Of a stretch of 8,773 bases of DNA, positions 1-6,457 are shown one piece after another. Positions within the stretch are counted from its first letter, which is position 1. Every line of letters begins with the position of its first letter. Under the pieces are notes generated by a model. It had not been told where the DNA came from. It searched no databases and was given only the letters and a program-made list of their open reading frames with translations. The DNA is from an uncultured Alistipes sp. (GTDB taxonomy: Bacteria > Bacteroidota > Bacteroidia > Bacteroidales > Rikenellaceae), in the NCBI GenBank assembly GCA_900770585.1, contig CAAGKW010000030.1, positions 1 to 8,773 of the forward strand, written 5' to 3'. The position numbers were made by a program, and so were the translations under genes.

Positions 1-665
1 ACAATCGGGCGCATTGTCAGGTTATGCGGAGCCAACGGCGAGATGATCAAACAAGCACAAGTCGGCGCCACAACGGGACCTCCAACCGACAGCGAATAGG
101 CGGTCGAACCCGTTGGCGTTGAGAGCAATACGCCGTCACCGTGATAGGTCGCAACCATCTGGCCGTCGACGTAGGTTTCGACCGAAATCATATTTGCGCC
201 GTGGCGCTGGATAGCGAATTCATTGACGGCATAGGGCCACTGAATCGGGGTCTGGCTGTCGCTCTCGACGCGCACCATCGAGCGCTCCTCGATACGCAGG
301 CGACCCTCGCGAATATCGTCGAAGATATGTGCTATACCATCGCGACCTGCGCCCGTCAGGAATCCCAAATGACCGAGATTGATGCCCAGCACCGGAATCG
401 AACGACCCTCCAAACGGCGAATACCGTCCAAAAGTGTTCCGTCACCACCGACACTGACCATTATCGAGTTATCGGGCTGAGTGCCAATGCTTTCGCCATA
501 CAAACGCGAAGGATCGACGCTACATACGCCCATACGTTCAAGTTCGCGTGCAAACTCTTCATTTATGCACCAATCAAGACCGCTAACTTCCACTGTATCA
601 ATCAACTGACGCAGTAGTACGGGGCGGAGTGCCGAATTTGTACGCGAAAAAAGTATGATCTTCAT
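1..665 (-). CDS. nadK: NAD kinase, 3' end cut off by the window
   Basis: Cytosolic enzyme that phosphorylates NAD+ to NADP+ with ATP, the only known route to NADP in most bacteria. Reading leftward from the ATG at 665, 221 complete codons are visible and the frame stays open to the window edge. Known NAD kinase motifs appear in order: GGDGT at residues 73-77 (ATP site), NLGHLGF at 96-102, the NE pair at 148-149, and [15 protein letters not shown] at 183-197 (NAD site). Family members are about 290 residues, so roughly the last 70 lie outside the window. The start [11 protein letters not shown] fits the usual N-terminal strand of the Rossmann-like domain. The gene is divergent from pdxJ across a 53-base gap with a TAnnTTTG element on its strand at 703-710. 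The identification is firm. Confidence 0.95.
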   Translation of the reverse strand, partial: MKIILFSRTNSALRPVLLRQLIDTVEVSGLDWCINEEFARELERMGVCSVDPSRLYGESIGTQPDNSIMVSVGGDGTLLDGIRRLEGRSIPVLGINLGHLGFLTGAGRDGIAHIFDDIREGRLRIEERSMVRVESDSQTPIQWPYAVNEFAIQRHGANMISVETYVDGQMVATYHGDGVLLSTPTGSTAYSLSVGGPVVAPTCACLIISPLAPHNLTMRPI

Positions 666-688
666 TACTGAACTTGCAAAATAATTGG

Positions 689-710
689 TATATTTGTAGA
701 TGCAAATATA
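689..710. promoter_or_regulatory. Divergent nadK/pdxJ promoter region with a perfect 8-base inverted repeat
   Basis: TATATTTG at 689-696 and its exact reverse complement CAAATATA at 703-710 are separated by six bases. Each arm matches the Bacteroidetes -7 element TAnnTTTG, the left arm serving pdxJ on the plus strand and the right arm serving nadK on the minus strand. Start sites would lie near 703 and 696, giving leaders of about 16 and 31 bases. No convincing TTTG -33 element stands at the expected 19-21 base distance on either side. CTTG at 673-676 and CAAA at 723-726 are each only 12 bases away. The repeat could instead be an operator. Confidence 0.5.
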
Positions 711-718
711 ATAAATTT

Positions 719-1438
719 ATGACAAAGTTAAGCGTAAATATCAATAAGATTGCAGTAATTCGTAATTCTCGTGGCGGAAATATGCCCGATGTGATCGCCG
801 CAGCGCAAAATATCGAGCGTTTCGGCTCGGAAGGTATCACCGTTCACCCCCGTCCCGACGAGCGACACATTCGTTATGCCGATGTTCGTGAGTTGAAAAA
901 TGTCGTAACGACCGAGCTGAATGTCGAGGGTAATCCCATTCCGAGTTTTGTCGATCTGGTGTGCGAGGTGCGCCCCGCACAGGTGACCCTTGTGCCCGAC
1001 GCGGCCGACGCTATCACCTCGAATGCAGGTTGGAACACCATCGCCCACCGCGAATTCCTGACCGAGATGTGCGAACGTTTCCACCGCGAGGGTATCCGTG
1101 TTTCGATCTTCGTCGATCCTGATCCCGAGATGGTTAGCGGAGCCAAGGCGTGCGGTGCCGATCGTGTCGAACTCTACACCGAGGCATACGCCGCAGGCTA
1201 CCACGCCGACCGCGAGAAGGCTATCGAACCATATATCGCCGCCGCCGAACGTGCCCGTGAGGAGGGTTTGGGTTTGAACGCCGGTCACGACCTCAATCTG
1301 GACAATCTGCGCTACTTCCTCACCCGCATTCCGTGGGTTGATGAGGTGTCGATCGGTCACGCTCTGATCAGCGACGCGCTCTATTTCGGATTGGAGAACA
1401 CAGTTGCGCTCTACCTGCGCGAAACACATTGCAAATAA
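719..1438 (+). CDS. pdxJ: Pyridoxine 5'-phosphate synthase
   Basis: Condenses 1-deoxy-D-xylulose 5-phosphate with 3-amino-2-oxopropyl phosphate to make pyridoxine 5'-phosphate, the ring-closing step of DXP-dependent vitamin B6 synthesis. It is a cytosolic TIM-barrel enzyme. The 239 residues match the family's length, and its motifs are clear: RNSRGGN near the start, [12 protein letters not shown] at 41-52, a TELNVEG strand, NAGHDLN at about 200-206, and [14 protein letters not shown] near the C-terminus. I chose the ATG at 719 ([10 protein letters not shown]) because homologues begin there. An in-frame ATG at 674 would lie upstream of the likely transcription start and add 15 residues unlike the family. 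The VNINK segment, where proteobacterial enzymes have VNIDH, is one I recall from Bacteroides PdxJ. It heads a rightward gene series. Confidence 0.95.
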   Translation: MTKLSVNINKIAVIRNSRGGNMPDVIAAAQNIERFGSEGITVHPRPDERHIRYADVRELKNVVTTELNVEGNPIPSFVDLVCEVRPAQVTLVPDAADAITSNAGWNTIAHREFLTEMCERFHREGIRVSIFVDPDPEMVSGAKACGADRVELYTEAYAAGYHADREKAIEPYIAAAERAREEGLGLNAGHDLNLDNLRYFLTRIPWVDEVSIGHALISDALYFGLENTVALYLRETHCK

Positions 1439-1470
1439 TTACTAATCAATTTAATACAAACACTTTTTTT

Positions 1471-2124
1471 ATGAAAAGACTTTTCACGCTCATTATGGCG
1501 CTCGGTTGCTTCTGCTCGGTAGAGGCTCAGACCGACTATCACATTCAGAAGGCAACTTTGTACGATCTGCTGCCTATCTCGAAGAAGGACATCGTATTCC
1601 TCGGCAACTCGCTGACCGATGGTTGCGAGTGGGACGAGTTGTTCGGTATGAAGAACATCAAGAACCGCGGTATCAATGCCGACAACACCGTTCAGATGCA
1701 GAAGCGTATCGACCACATCATCAAGGGTCAGCCCAAGAAGTTGTTCCTCTTGACCGGCGTTAACGACCTGGCTGACAAGCGTTCGCCCGAGGAGACCGCA
1801 GCTAACATCGCTAAGATGCTCGACCGTTTCATCAACGAGAGCCCCCGCACCAAATTGCACGTTCAGACCGTTCTGCCCGTGAACGAGACCTATGGCCGCT
1901 TCAAGAGCTACAAGGATCGCGCATTGGACGAGCCTATCAAAAAGCTGAACACCCTGTTGAAGCAGGTTTGCGAGGAGCGCGGTATCGTGTTCATCGACCT
2001 CTACTCGCTGATGGTCGGCGAGGACGGCCGTATGTATCCCGAGCTGACTAACGACGGTCTGCACCTGTTGGGTCCCGGCTACCTGATCTGGAAAGAGGCT
2101 ATCGAGGAGTACGTTCGTAAATAA
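1471..2124 (+). CDS. Secreted SGNH/GDSL-family hydrolase
   Basis: A 217-residue protein with an export signal (MKRLFTL, a hydrophobic core, then a likely signal-peptidase site after SVEA at about residue 19). The mature part is a single SGNH hydrolase domain, which places it in the periplasm or outside the cell. Block I is GNSLTDG at 45-51 with nucleophile Ser47. The oxyanion Gly is in NRGI near 66-69, block III is GVND at 96-99, and block V is DGLH at 195-198, giving the catalytic Asp and His. The overall pattern resembles the PAF-acetylhydrolase-like and sialate O-acetylesterase-like subgroups, so an esterase removing acyl or acetyl groups from a glycan or lipid is likely; the substrate cannot be read. 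The start at 1471 is chosen because the longer in-frame start at 1429 overlaps pdxJ and precedes the signal peptide. It follows pdxJ by 32 bases and precedes the CCA gene by 17. Confidence 0.9.
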   Translation: MKRLFTLIMALGCFCSVEAQTDYHIQKATLYDLLPISKKDIVFLGNSLTDGCEWDELFGMKNIKNRGINADNTVQMQKRIDHIIKGQPKKLFLLTGVNDLADKRSPEETAANIAKMLDRFINESPRTKLHVQTVLPVNETYGRFKSYKDRALDEPIKKLNTLLKQVCEERGIVFIDLYSLMVGEDGRMYPELTNDGLHLLGPGYLIWKEAIEEYVRK

Positions 2125-2141
2125 TTGATTCTCACCAAAAA

Positions 2142-3560
2142 GTGAACGTCACAGACAAACGTCACCCACTTGCGGCGCAAGTTTTTCGCCGCATACAGCG
2201 CATCGTCGATGACAAAGGTTTGCAGGCCTTTGTCATCGGCGGTTTTGTGCGCGATTACTACCTGCGCCGACCCTCGAACGACATCGATGTGGTGGTCATA
2301 GGTAGCGGTATCGAGGTCGCTGAGGCCCTCGGTCGTGAGTTGCGCACCAAAGTTTCGATTTTCAAGACCTTCGGAACGGCAATGTTGCGCTGCGACGGGT
2401 GGGAGATCGAGTTTGTCGGAGCGCGCAAAGAGTCGTATAGCCGCGACTCGCGCAAACCCGTTGTCGAGGCTGGCACGATCGAGGACGATCAGCGCCGTCG
2501 CGACTTCACAATCAATGCCTTAGCTTGGTCGCTCAACGACGCAACCTTCGGTGAATTGGTCGATCCGTTCGACGGTATGGGCGATATGGAGAGCCTGATT
2601 ATCCGCACGCCGTGCGACCCCGACGTAACGTTCGACGACGACCCGTTGCGTATGTTGCGTGCGGTGCGTTTTGCCTCGCAGTTGGGCTTTGACATCTACC
2701 CCGATACGTTCGACGCAATCCAGCGCAATGCCCACCGAATCGAGATCGTTTCGAAGGAGCGTATCATCACCGAAATCAACAAAATCGTCCTCTCGCCACG
2801 ACCCTCAATCGGTTTCGAATTGCTCGAAATGACGGGTCTGTTGAAACTCATTTTCCCCGAGTTGGACGCCCTGAAAGGTGTCGAGCGACGTGGCTCGCAC
2901 GCCCATAAAGACAACTTCCGTCATACGCTGCAAGTGCTTGACAATGTGGCGCAACGCTCCGACGACCTCTGGTTGCGTTGGGCTGCTCTGTTGCACGACA
3001 TCGCCAAGCCTGCAACCAAGGCGTACGACCCCAAAATCGGCTGGACTTTCCACGGTCACGAGGTGCTCGGATCGAAGATGGTGCCATCGATTTTCCGCAC
3101 GATGAAACTCCCGCTCAACGACCGTATGAAGTTCGTACAGAAAATGGTGTTCCTGCACCTGCGCCCGATTGTTCTGTCGGAGGATCTGGTGACCGATTCG
3201 GCGGTGCGACGCCTGCTTTTCGAGGCGGGTGACGACGTCGAGAGCCTGATGACGCTGTGCGAGGCCGACATCACCTCGGGTATCGAATCGAAGGTCAAAC
3301 GATATATGCAAAACTTCGAGTTGGTGCGCCGCAAGATGGCCGACATCGAGGAGAAAGATCGCGTGCGCAACTTCCAGCCACCCATTTCGGGCGAGCTGAT
3401 TATGAGCACATACGGCATTCCGCCCTGCCGCGAAATTGGTGATATAAAGGCAATTATCAAAGACGCCATACTCGACGGGCAGATTCCCAACGAGTACGAT
3501 GCGGCATACGCACTGATGGAGCGCCTGGCCGAGGAGCGCGGGCTGAAAAAAGGCCAATAG
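2142..3560 (+). CDS. cca: CCA-adding tRNA nucleotidyltransferase with HD domain
   Basis: A 472-residue class II nucleotidyltransferase that adds or repairs the 3' CCA of tRNAs. The N-terminal catalytic domain shows GGFVRD at 33-38 and the metal-binding pair in NDIDVVV at 46-52. RRRDFTINALA at 118-128 follows, then the head/neck motif DDPLRMLRAVRFA at 166-178. An HD-type domain follows, with His261, HD at 285-286 and FHGH at 303-306. The gene starts at GTG (2142); the frame is closed upstream at 2118-2120 and has no ATG or TTG between, so GTG is the best start. Related poly(A) polymerases share the catalytic core, but the HD domain and length favour the CCA enzyme. The tRNA-Arg in this same window lacks an encoded CCA, so the organism needs this activity. 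It lies between two genes for exported proteins, probably in one transcript. Confidence 0.92.
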   Translation: MNVTDKRHPLAAQVFRRIQRIVDDKGLQAFVIGGFVRDYYLRRPSNDIDVVVIGSGIEVAEALGRELRTKVSIFKTFGTAMLRCDGWEIEFVGARKESYSRDSRKPVVEAGTIEDDQRRRDFTINALAWSLNDATFGELVDPFDGMGDMESLIIRTPCDPDVTFDDDPLRMLRAVRFASQLGFDIYPDTFDAIQRNAHRIEIVSKERIITEINKIVLSPRPSIGFELLEMTGLLKLIFPELDALKGVERRGSHAHKDNFRHTLQVLDNVAQRSDDLWLRWAALLHDIAKPATKAYDPKIGWTFHGHEVLGSKMVPSIFRTMKLPLNDRMKFVQKMVFLHLRPIVLSEDLVTDSAVRRLLFEAGDDVESLMTLCEADITSGIESKVKRYMQNFELVRRKMADIEEKDRVRNFQPPISGELIMSTYGIPPCREIGDIKAIIKDAILDGQIPNEYDAAYALMERLAEERGLKKGQ

Positions 3561-3585
3561 ACACCTACCAAACAACAAAATACCT

Positions 3586-4524
3586 ATGACTACCCGCTAC
3601 AAATTTCTTGTAACGTTGTTGACGGCTACCCTCTGTTCGACAACGATCGCAATGGCCGGCGACGTGCGTTTCGGCTCGAACGGCAAGCTTCGCAAGGCGT
3701 CAATGCCCGTGCCCGCATTGGCCGACAAACCCGCCGCTACGATGACGGGTGACAGCTTCATTCGTCGCGCCGATACAACCGACTTTTGGACATTGGAAGA
3801 TCGAATCGTCGAGGCCGTTACCTCGGGACAGGTACCCGACGCGCTGCGTCACTTCCGCAAGATTACGTTCACTACGCCCGTGGTCGATTCGGTTGAGATC
3901 CTGCGCCGCCGACACAAGGTCGAGATATGGGTGCTGCCCGACTACGTGGCTATCGGCACCAACGACGACTACGTGCGTATGCCTATGGGACCACTCGCAG
4001 CACAACGCATTGCCGACGCGCTCGACTGCACACTGCCTACCACCTTTTTGGTCGATCGCATAACCGAGGCAACAGAGGGGCATATCGATGTTTTCCCGTT
4101 CCGTCCGTTGGGCGAGCGCAATTGCCAACCAATTGTGTTCCAAGATAGTAATAATGCTATCAAGGCCCTCTTCAAGGCTCACGGATATAAGTTCGGGCAG
4201 TTGATTTCGGGACTGAAAAAGGACATCGTACTGACCTACAAATTGATGACACTGACCGATTACAAACATAACGTGGCGATCTACGGTTGGCACTATCCCA
4301 ATGGTCGCGTACTGCAACCGCTATACGTGCGCCACCTCGACTATTATGTCGATTATAGCCACGGCGTGCGACTGATATATAATAAGGTGAAGATTGACGG
4401 TGTGGAGTACAACATTCGTGAGATTCTGCAATCGCCCGAGCTCTACCGCCTACTGAGCGACGAGCCTATGCCGCTTTCGCGAGCCTACTACGTAGTAAAT
4501 CCGAAATGGAATATTAAGCAATAG
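3586..4524 (+). CDS. Secreted protein of unknown function with DYSHG motif
   Basis: I do not recognise a named family. The 312-residue product begins with a signal peptide (MTTRYKF, hydrophobic stretch 8-20, likely cleavage after AMA at about residue 24), so it is exported. The mature protein divides into two parts. The first, about residues 65-160, contains WVLPDYVAIGTNDDYVRMPM (115-134), followed by AQRIAD and LPTTFLVDRI. The second, about 195-265, contains AIYGWHYPNG (231-240) and HLDYYVDYSHGVRLI (250-264). From memory, similar motif pairs occur in uncharacterised proteins of other phyla. The dense His, Asp and Tyr residues in the second part look like an active site, but that is inference. 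There is no transmembrane segment after the signal and no lipobox. It lies 25 bases after the CCA gene and is the last gene before the terminator at 4568-4599. Confidence 0.8.
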   Translation: MTTRYKFLVTLLTATLCSTTIAMAGDVRFGSNGKLRKASMPVPALADKPAATMTGDSFIRRADTTDFWTLEDRIVEAVTSGQVPDALRHFRKITFTTPVVDSVEILRRRHKVEIWVLPDYVAIGTNDDYVRMPMGPLAAQRIADALDCTLPTTFLVDRITEATEGHIDVFPFRPLGERNCQPIVFQDSNNAIKALFKAHGYKFGQLISGLKKDIVLTYKLMTLTDYKHNVAIYGWHYPNGRVLQPLYVRHLDYYVDYSHGVRLIYNKVKIDGVEYNIREILQSPELYRLLSDEPMPLSRAYYVVNPKWNIKQ

Positions 4525-4567
4525 TTCGATTCTTCATATCGAAAACGCACAGGAGGGCACACAACGA

Positions 4568-4599
4568 AAGAGGGGAAGATCAAATAATCTTCCCCTCTT
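4568..4599. terminator. Hairpin terminator between convergent units
   Basis: A perfect 13-base-pair stem (4568-4580 with 4587-4599, core GAGGGGAAGAT) closes a six-base loop. It lies 43 bases past the DYSHG gene on the plus strand and starts five bases past the 3' end of tRNA-Arg on the minus strand. The tail is only moderately T-rich on either side: the stem ends in CTCTT followed by TCGTTG on minus and CTTGTG on plus. It probably serves both convergent transcripts, with the better position for the tRNA. Confidence 0.8.
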
Positions 4600-4603
4600 C
4601 TTG

Positions 4604-4677
4604 TGACACCAACAGGACTCAAACCTGTAACCTTCTGATCCGTAGTCAGATGCTCTATTCAATTAAGCTATGGTGCC
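4604..4677 (-). tRNA. tRNA-Arg (anticodon ACG)
   Basis: A 74-base cloverleaf reads leftward from 4677. The acceptor arm pairs GGCACCA with TGGTGTC (one G-T pair), followed by discriminator A at 4604. The D arm is GCTT/GAGC. The anticodon arm TCTGA/TCAGA encloses CTACGGA, giving anticodon ACG, which reads CGU and, after deamination to inosine, CGC and CGA. The T arm is ACAGG/CCTGT around TTTGAGT. The gene has no CCA end; the next bases are CAAG, so CCA must be added enzymatically. Two normally conserved tertiary-contact bases differ together: position 19 is A rather than G, and position 56 is T rather than C. A15 and T48 preserve the Levitt pair, and A14, G18, A21, T54 and T55 are standard. 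It has its own promoter upstream and a terminator immediately downstream. Confidence 0.95.
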
Positions 4678-4697
4678 AATCCTTTGTTTTGCGAGTG

Positions 4698-4729
4698 CAA
4701 AGATAGGTCATTTTTTGCGCGCCACCAAA
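4698..4729 (-). promoter_or_regulatory. Bacteroidetes-type promoter of tRNA-Arg
   Basis: Read on the minus strand, TTTG (4726-4729) and TATCTTTG (4698-4705) are separated by exactly 20 bases. This is a full match to the -33 TTTG and -7 TAnnTTTG signals of the Bacteroidetes housekeeping sigma factor. Transcription should start near 4690-4692, about 14 bases before the tRNA. A small dyad TTTGC-GAGT-GCAAA (4688-4701) overlaps the -7 element and the start region. Long A and T runs at 4739-4768 lie just upstream and could act like an UP element. Confidence 0.85.
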
Positions 4730-4738
4730 TATTTTGCA

Positions 4739-4768
4739 AACTTTTTTTGAAAAAACTTTAAAAAAGTT
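4739..4768. repeat. AT-rich inverted repeat at the end of the ruvC-linked gene
   Basis: AACTTTTTT at 4739-4747 is the exact complement of AAAAAAGTT at 4760-4768, with a 12-base loop that itself contains A and T runs. It spans the stop codon of the thioredoxin-like gene (4758-4760) and lies directly upstream of the tRNA-Arg -33 element. With no G/C core and no T tract after the stem on the minus strand, it is a poor terminator. An upstream activating sequence for the tRNA promoter is as likely. Confidence 0.4.
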
Positions 4769-5744
4769 CTTCCAGAGCCTTCGACAGCCTATCGACCGAC
4801 TCCGCGCTAACCACGATTTTACCCTGTGGTGAAAGCAGATAACTCACTGGTAGCGACTCTATTGCAAGCCCACATAACTCTCCGTTCAGTTGAATCCACG
4901 CCGTCGGATCGCCCTCGATCGCCGAAAGCCACTGCTCGCGACTATTATCCATCGAAATGCGACAAATCGTCAAATCGGCATCCCCAAATCGGTCGGTCAT
5001 TGCCGCCAACTCGCGCGCCCTATCCTGCGCATCGTGATTCCACGAGGCCCAAAAATCGACCAGCACATATCTCCCTGCTTGCAGCTCGCGCATCACCTCC
5101 TCGGGCAGATTCTCCACACGACAGCCCACCTGCGAACGCTCGTAGCGCACCACACGCTCACGCAACGGAGCAACAGCCTCGGTACGTTTCACACCCGACG
5201 AAAGCCCCTCAAAAAGCTCGCGCGCAGGCTCAATCGGCAGTTCGCGGCTCAATCGTTCGGCCAGCCAACCGCCATAGAGATTCGCACGATTTGCCTTGAT
5301 GTACGCACGCGCCAACGAGTCGTAACCGCGCTCGAAAGTCGCCGAATACTCACCCTCGGGGCAGCTCCACGCAAGCGAATCGACCTCGGCACGCATTGCC
5401 GTACGAGCATCATTTGCCGCCGTTCCCGTTGCGCAACCCTCCTCAACCGCGATCTCACCGCGCTCGATGAAGAGCGTCGAGCAATAGGTCACCTCCTCCG
5501 AGCCAAGCTCCACCACAATCGGGCGCAGAGCCTTGCCTCGGATTTCGAAACGACCCTCTGCCGTATCGAGTTTCAACTCGGCCACTCCCCACGCCGTGGT
5601 ATCGGGCACCTCTCCCTCGATCATCGCACCCTCGATCGAAAATTCGAATCCGCGCGAGGAGAACATACCCCCGCAAAGCGACCATACAATAGCCACTAAC
5701 GAGATGATTATCACCACTATTGATATGATTCTTGCACGTGTCAT
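4758..5744 (-). CDS. Membrane-anchored thioredoxin-like protein lacking the CxxC active site
   Basis: A 328-residue protein anchored by one N-terminal transmembrane helix (about residues 6-23), with the rest probably periplasmic. Residues 33-200 resemble the DUF4369-like N-terminal region of Bacteroidetes TlpA-type lipoproteins. Residues 226-328 form a thioredoxin fold with VLVDFWASW, then ICRISMDNSREQW, then SLPVSYLLSPQGKI, including the cis-proline at 299. The redox motif that should be WCGPC is WNHDA at 235-239, so both catalytic cysteines are gone and no CxxC exists elsewhere. It cannot be a conventional thiol oxidoreductase; a binding or scaffold role is inferred. It aligns along most of its length with the lipoprotein at 6478-7509 (shared NDAR, N-L-[FY]-G, DFWASW), so they are paralogues. 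I chose ATG 5744, which overlaps the ruvC stop by ATGA; a longer frame from 5828 would run inside ruvC. Confidence 0.85.
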   Translation of the reverse strand: MTRARIISIVVIIISLVAIVWSLCGGMFSSRGFEFSIEGAMIEGEVPDTTAWGVAELKLDTAEGRFEIRGKALRPIVVELGSEEVTYCSTLFIERGEIAVEEGCATGTAANDARTAMRAEVDSLAWSCPEGEYSATFERGYDSLARAYIKANRANLYGGWLAERLSRELPIEPARELFEGLSSGVKRTEAVAPLRERVVRYERSQVGCRVENLPEEVMRELQAGRYVLVDFWASWNHDAQDRARELAAMTDRFGDADLTICRISMDNSREQWLSAIEGDPTAWIQLNGELCGLAIESLPVSYLLSPQGKIVVSAESVDRLSKALEELF

Positions 5745-6397
5745 TTGATCGGTTTCTTTACTACTCGACGCGGTGCGGTTTCGCTCTTCAATTCGCGGTC
5801 GGGATTCTGGCGCAGGAACTGCTCCCACGAGCTACTGCCACGCGACGAGGTGGCTTTGAGCTTACCGCCCAACCCCTTCGCACGAGCCGAGCCCGCCAGC
5901 GCATTGATCGTCGAACAAGTTGTAAAATAGTGACATACGGCCACCGCCATACCGTCCGTTGCGTCCAATCGCTTAGGATCATACGTAATTCCCAACATCG
6001 ATTGCAGGATAGCCGCCACCTGCTCCTTAGCTGCCGAGCCACGCCCCGTAATCGACTGTTTGATACGCGTCGGGGCATACTCCGCTACGGGCAGTCCGCG
6101 ACTCAGCGCCGCCGCCATCGCCACTCCCTGCGCTCGACCCAATTTGAGCATACTCTGCACATTCTCACCGAAGAAGGGCGACTCCAAAGCCACCTCATCG
6201 GGTTGATACTCATCGATCAACGCCCCGACACGCTTGAAGATATAGGCGAGTTTATCGTAGGGGTCATTCAGTTTATGCAGATCGATATCGCCAATCACAA
6301 CGGCACGAGGCTTACGGCCTCCGACTTCGAGAATGCCGTAACCCGTACGATTGGTACCGGGGTCGATACCCATTATGATCTTCTTCGATTGCTCCAT
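5741..6397 (-). CDS. ruvC: Crossover junction endodeoxyribonuclease RuvC
   Basis: Holliday junction resolvase that cleaves symmetrically in the RuvABC pathway of homologous recombination, as a homodimer in the cytoplasm. The RNase H-like fold shows its acidic residues: Asp12 in GIDPGTNRTGYG, Glu72 in ALESPFF, and Asp145 and Asp148 in LDATDGMAVAVCH. GRGSAAKEQV at 118-127 is the usual conserved loop. The protein has 218 residues against about 170-190 for most RuvC. The extra length is a C-terminal tail after about residue 160, containing SSSWEQFLRQNPDR, which I recall from Bacteroidetes RuvC, and a basic end (RRVVKKPIK). I chose the ATG at 6397 (MEQSKKIIMGIDPG), because an alternative ATG at 6436 sits in the loop of the upstream terminator hairpin. 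Its TGA overlaps the next gene's ATG. Confidence 0.95.
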   Translation of the reverse strand: MEQSKKIIMGIDPGTNRTGYGILEVGGRKPRAVVIGDIDLHKLNDPYDKLAYIFKRVGALIDEYQPDEVALESPFFGENVQSMLKLGRAQGVAMAAALSRGLPVAEYAPTRIKQSITGRGSAAKEQVAAILQSMLGITYDPKRLDATDGMAVAVCHYFTTCSTINALAGSARAKGLGGKLKATSSRGSSSWEQFLRQNPDRELKSETAPRRVVKKPIK

Positions 6398-6411
6398 CTG
6401 CCTAACGGTTG

Positions 6412-6457
6412 AAAAATGCGCCATACGCCCCCTCATCGGAGATAAACGTATGACGCA
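6412..6457 (-). terminator. Intrinsic terminator after the thioredoxin lipoprotein gene
   Basis: On the minus strand TGCGTCATACG (6457-6447) pairs with CGTATGGCGCA (6427-6417) in an 11-base-pair stem with one G-T pair. It is followed at once by TTTTT (6416-6412). The 19-base loop contains CTCC and GGGG that can extend the structure. It starts 20 bases after the stop of the upstream gene and ends 14 bases before the ruvC start. This suggests ruvC is expressed by read-through or from a promoter I could not find. Confidence 0.8.

Noticed and set aside
141..617. Plus-strand open frame of 158 codons at the left edge
   Set aside because: Antisense to the NAD kinase gene, whose GGDGT and [11 protein letters not shown] motifs are unmistakable on the minus strand.
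728..1429. Long open frame of 233 codons on the minus strand across pdxJ
   Set aside because: It lies wholly antisense to a gene with clear PdxJ motifs, its product shows no recognisable domain, and such frames follow from the codon bias of the real gene.
2805..3578. Open frame of 257 codons on the minus strand across the CCA enzyme gene
   Set aside because: Antisense to the conserved HD and C-terminal region of a well-supported gene, with no family motifs or signal peptide.
4525..4543. Small hairpin TTCGAT/ATCGAA just after the DYSHG gene
   Set aside because: Only six base pairs with a seven-base loop and no T tract; the much stronger hairpin at 4568-4599 explains termination.
4890..5699. 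Plus-strand open frame of 269 codons over the thioredoxin-like gene
   Set aside because: The product is Arg- and His-rich with no domain, typical of an antisense shadow; the minus-strand frame has a transmembrane anchor and thioredoxin fold.
4891..5740. Possible pseudogene status of the cysteine-less thioredoxin-like gene
   Set aside because: The frame is full length with no stop or frameshift, the fold residues outside CxxC are kept, and the start is coupled to ruvC.
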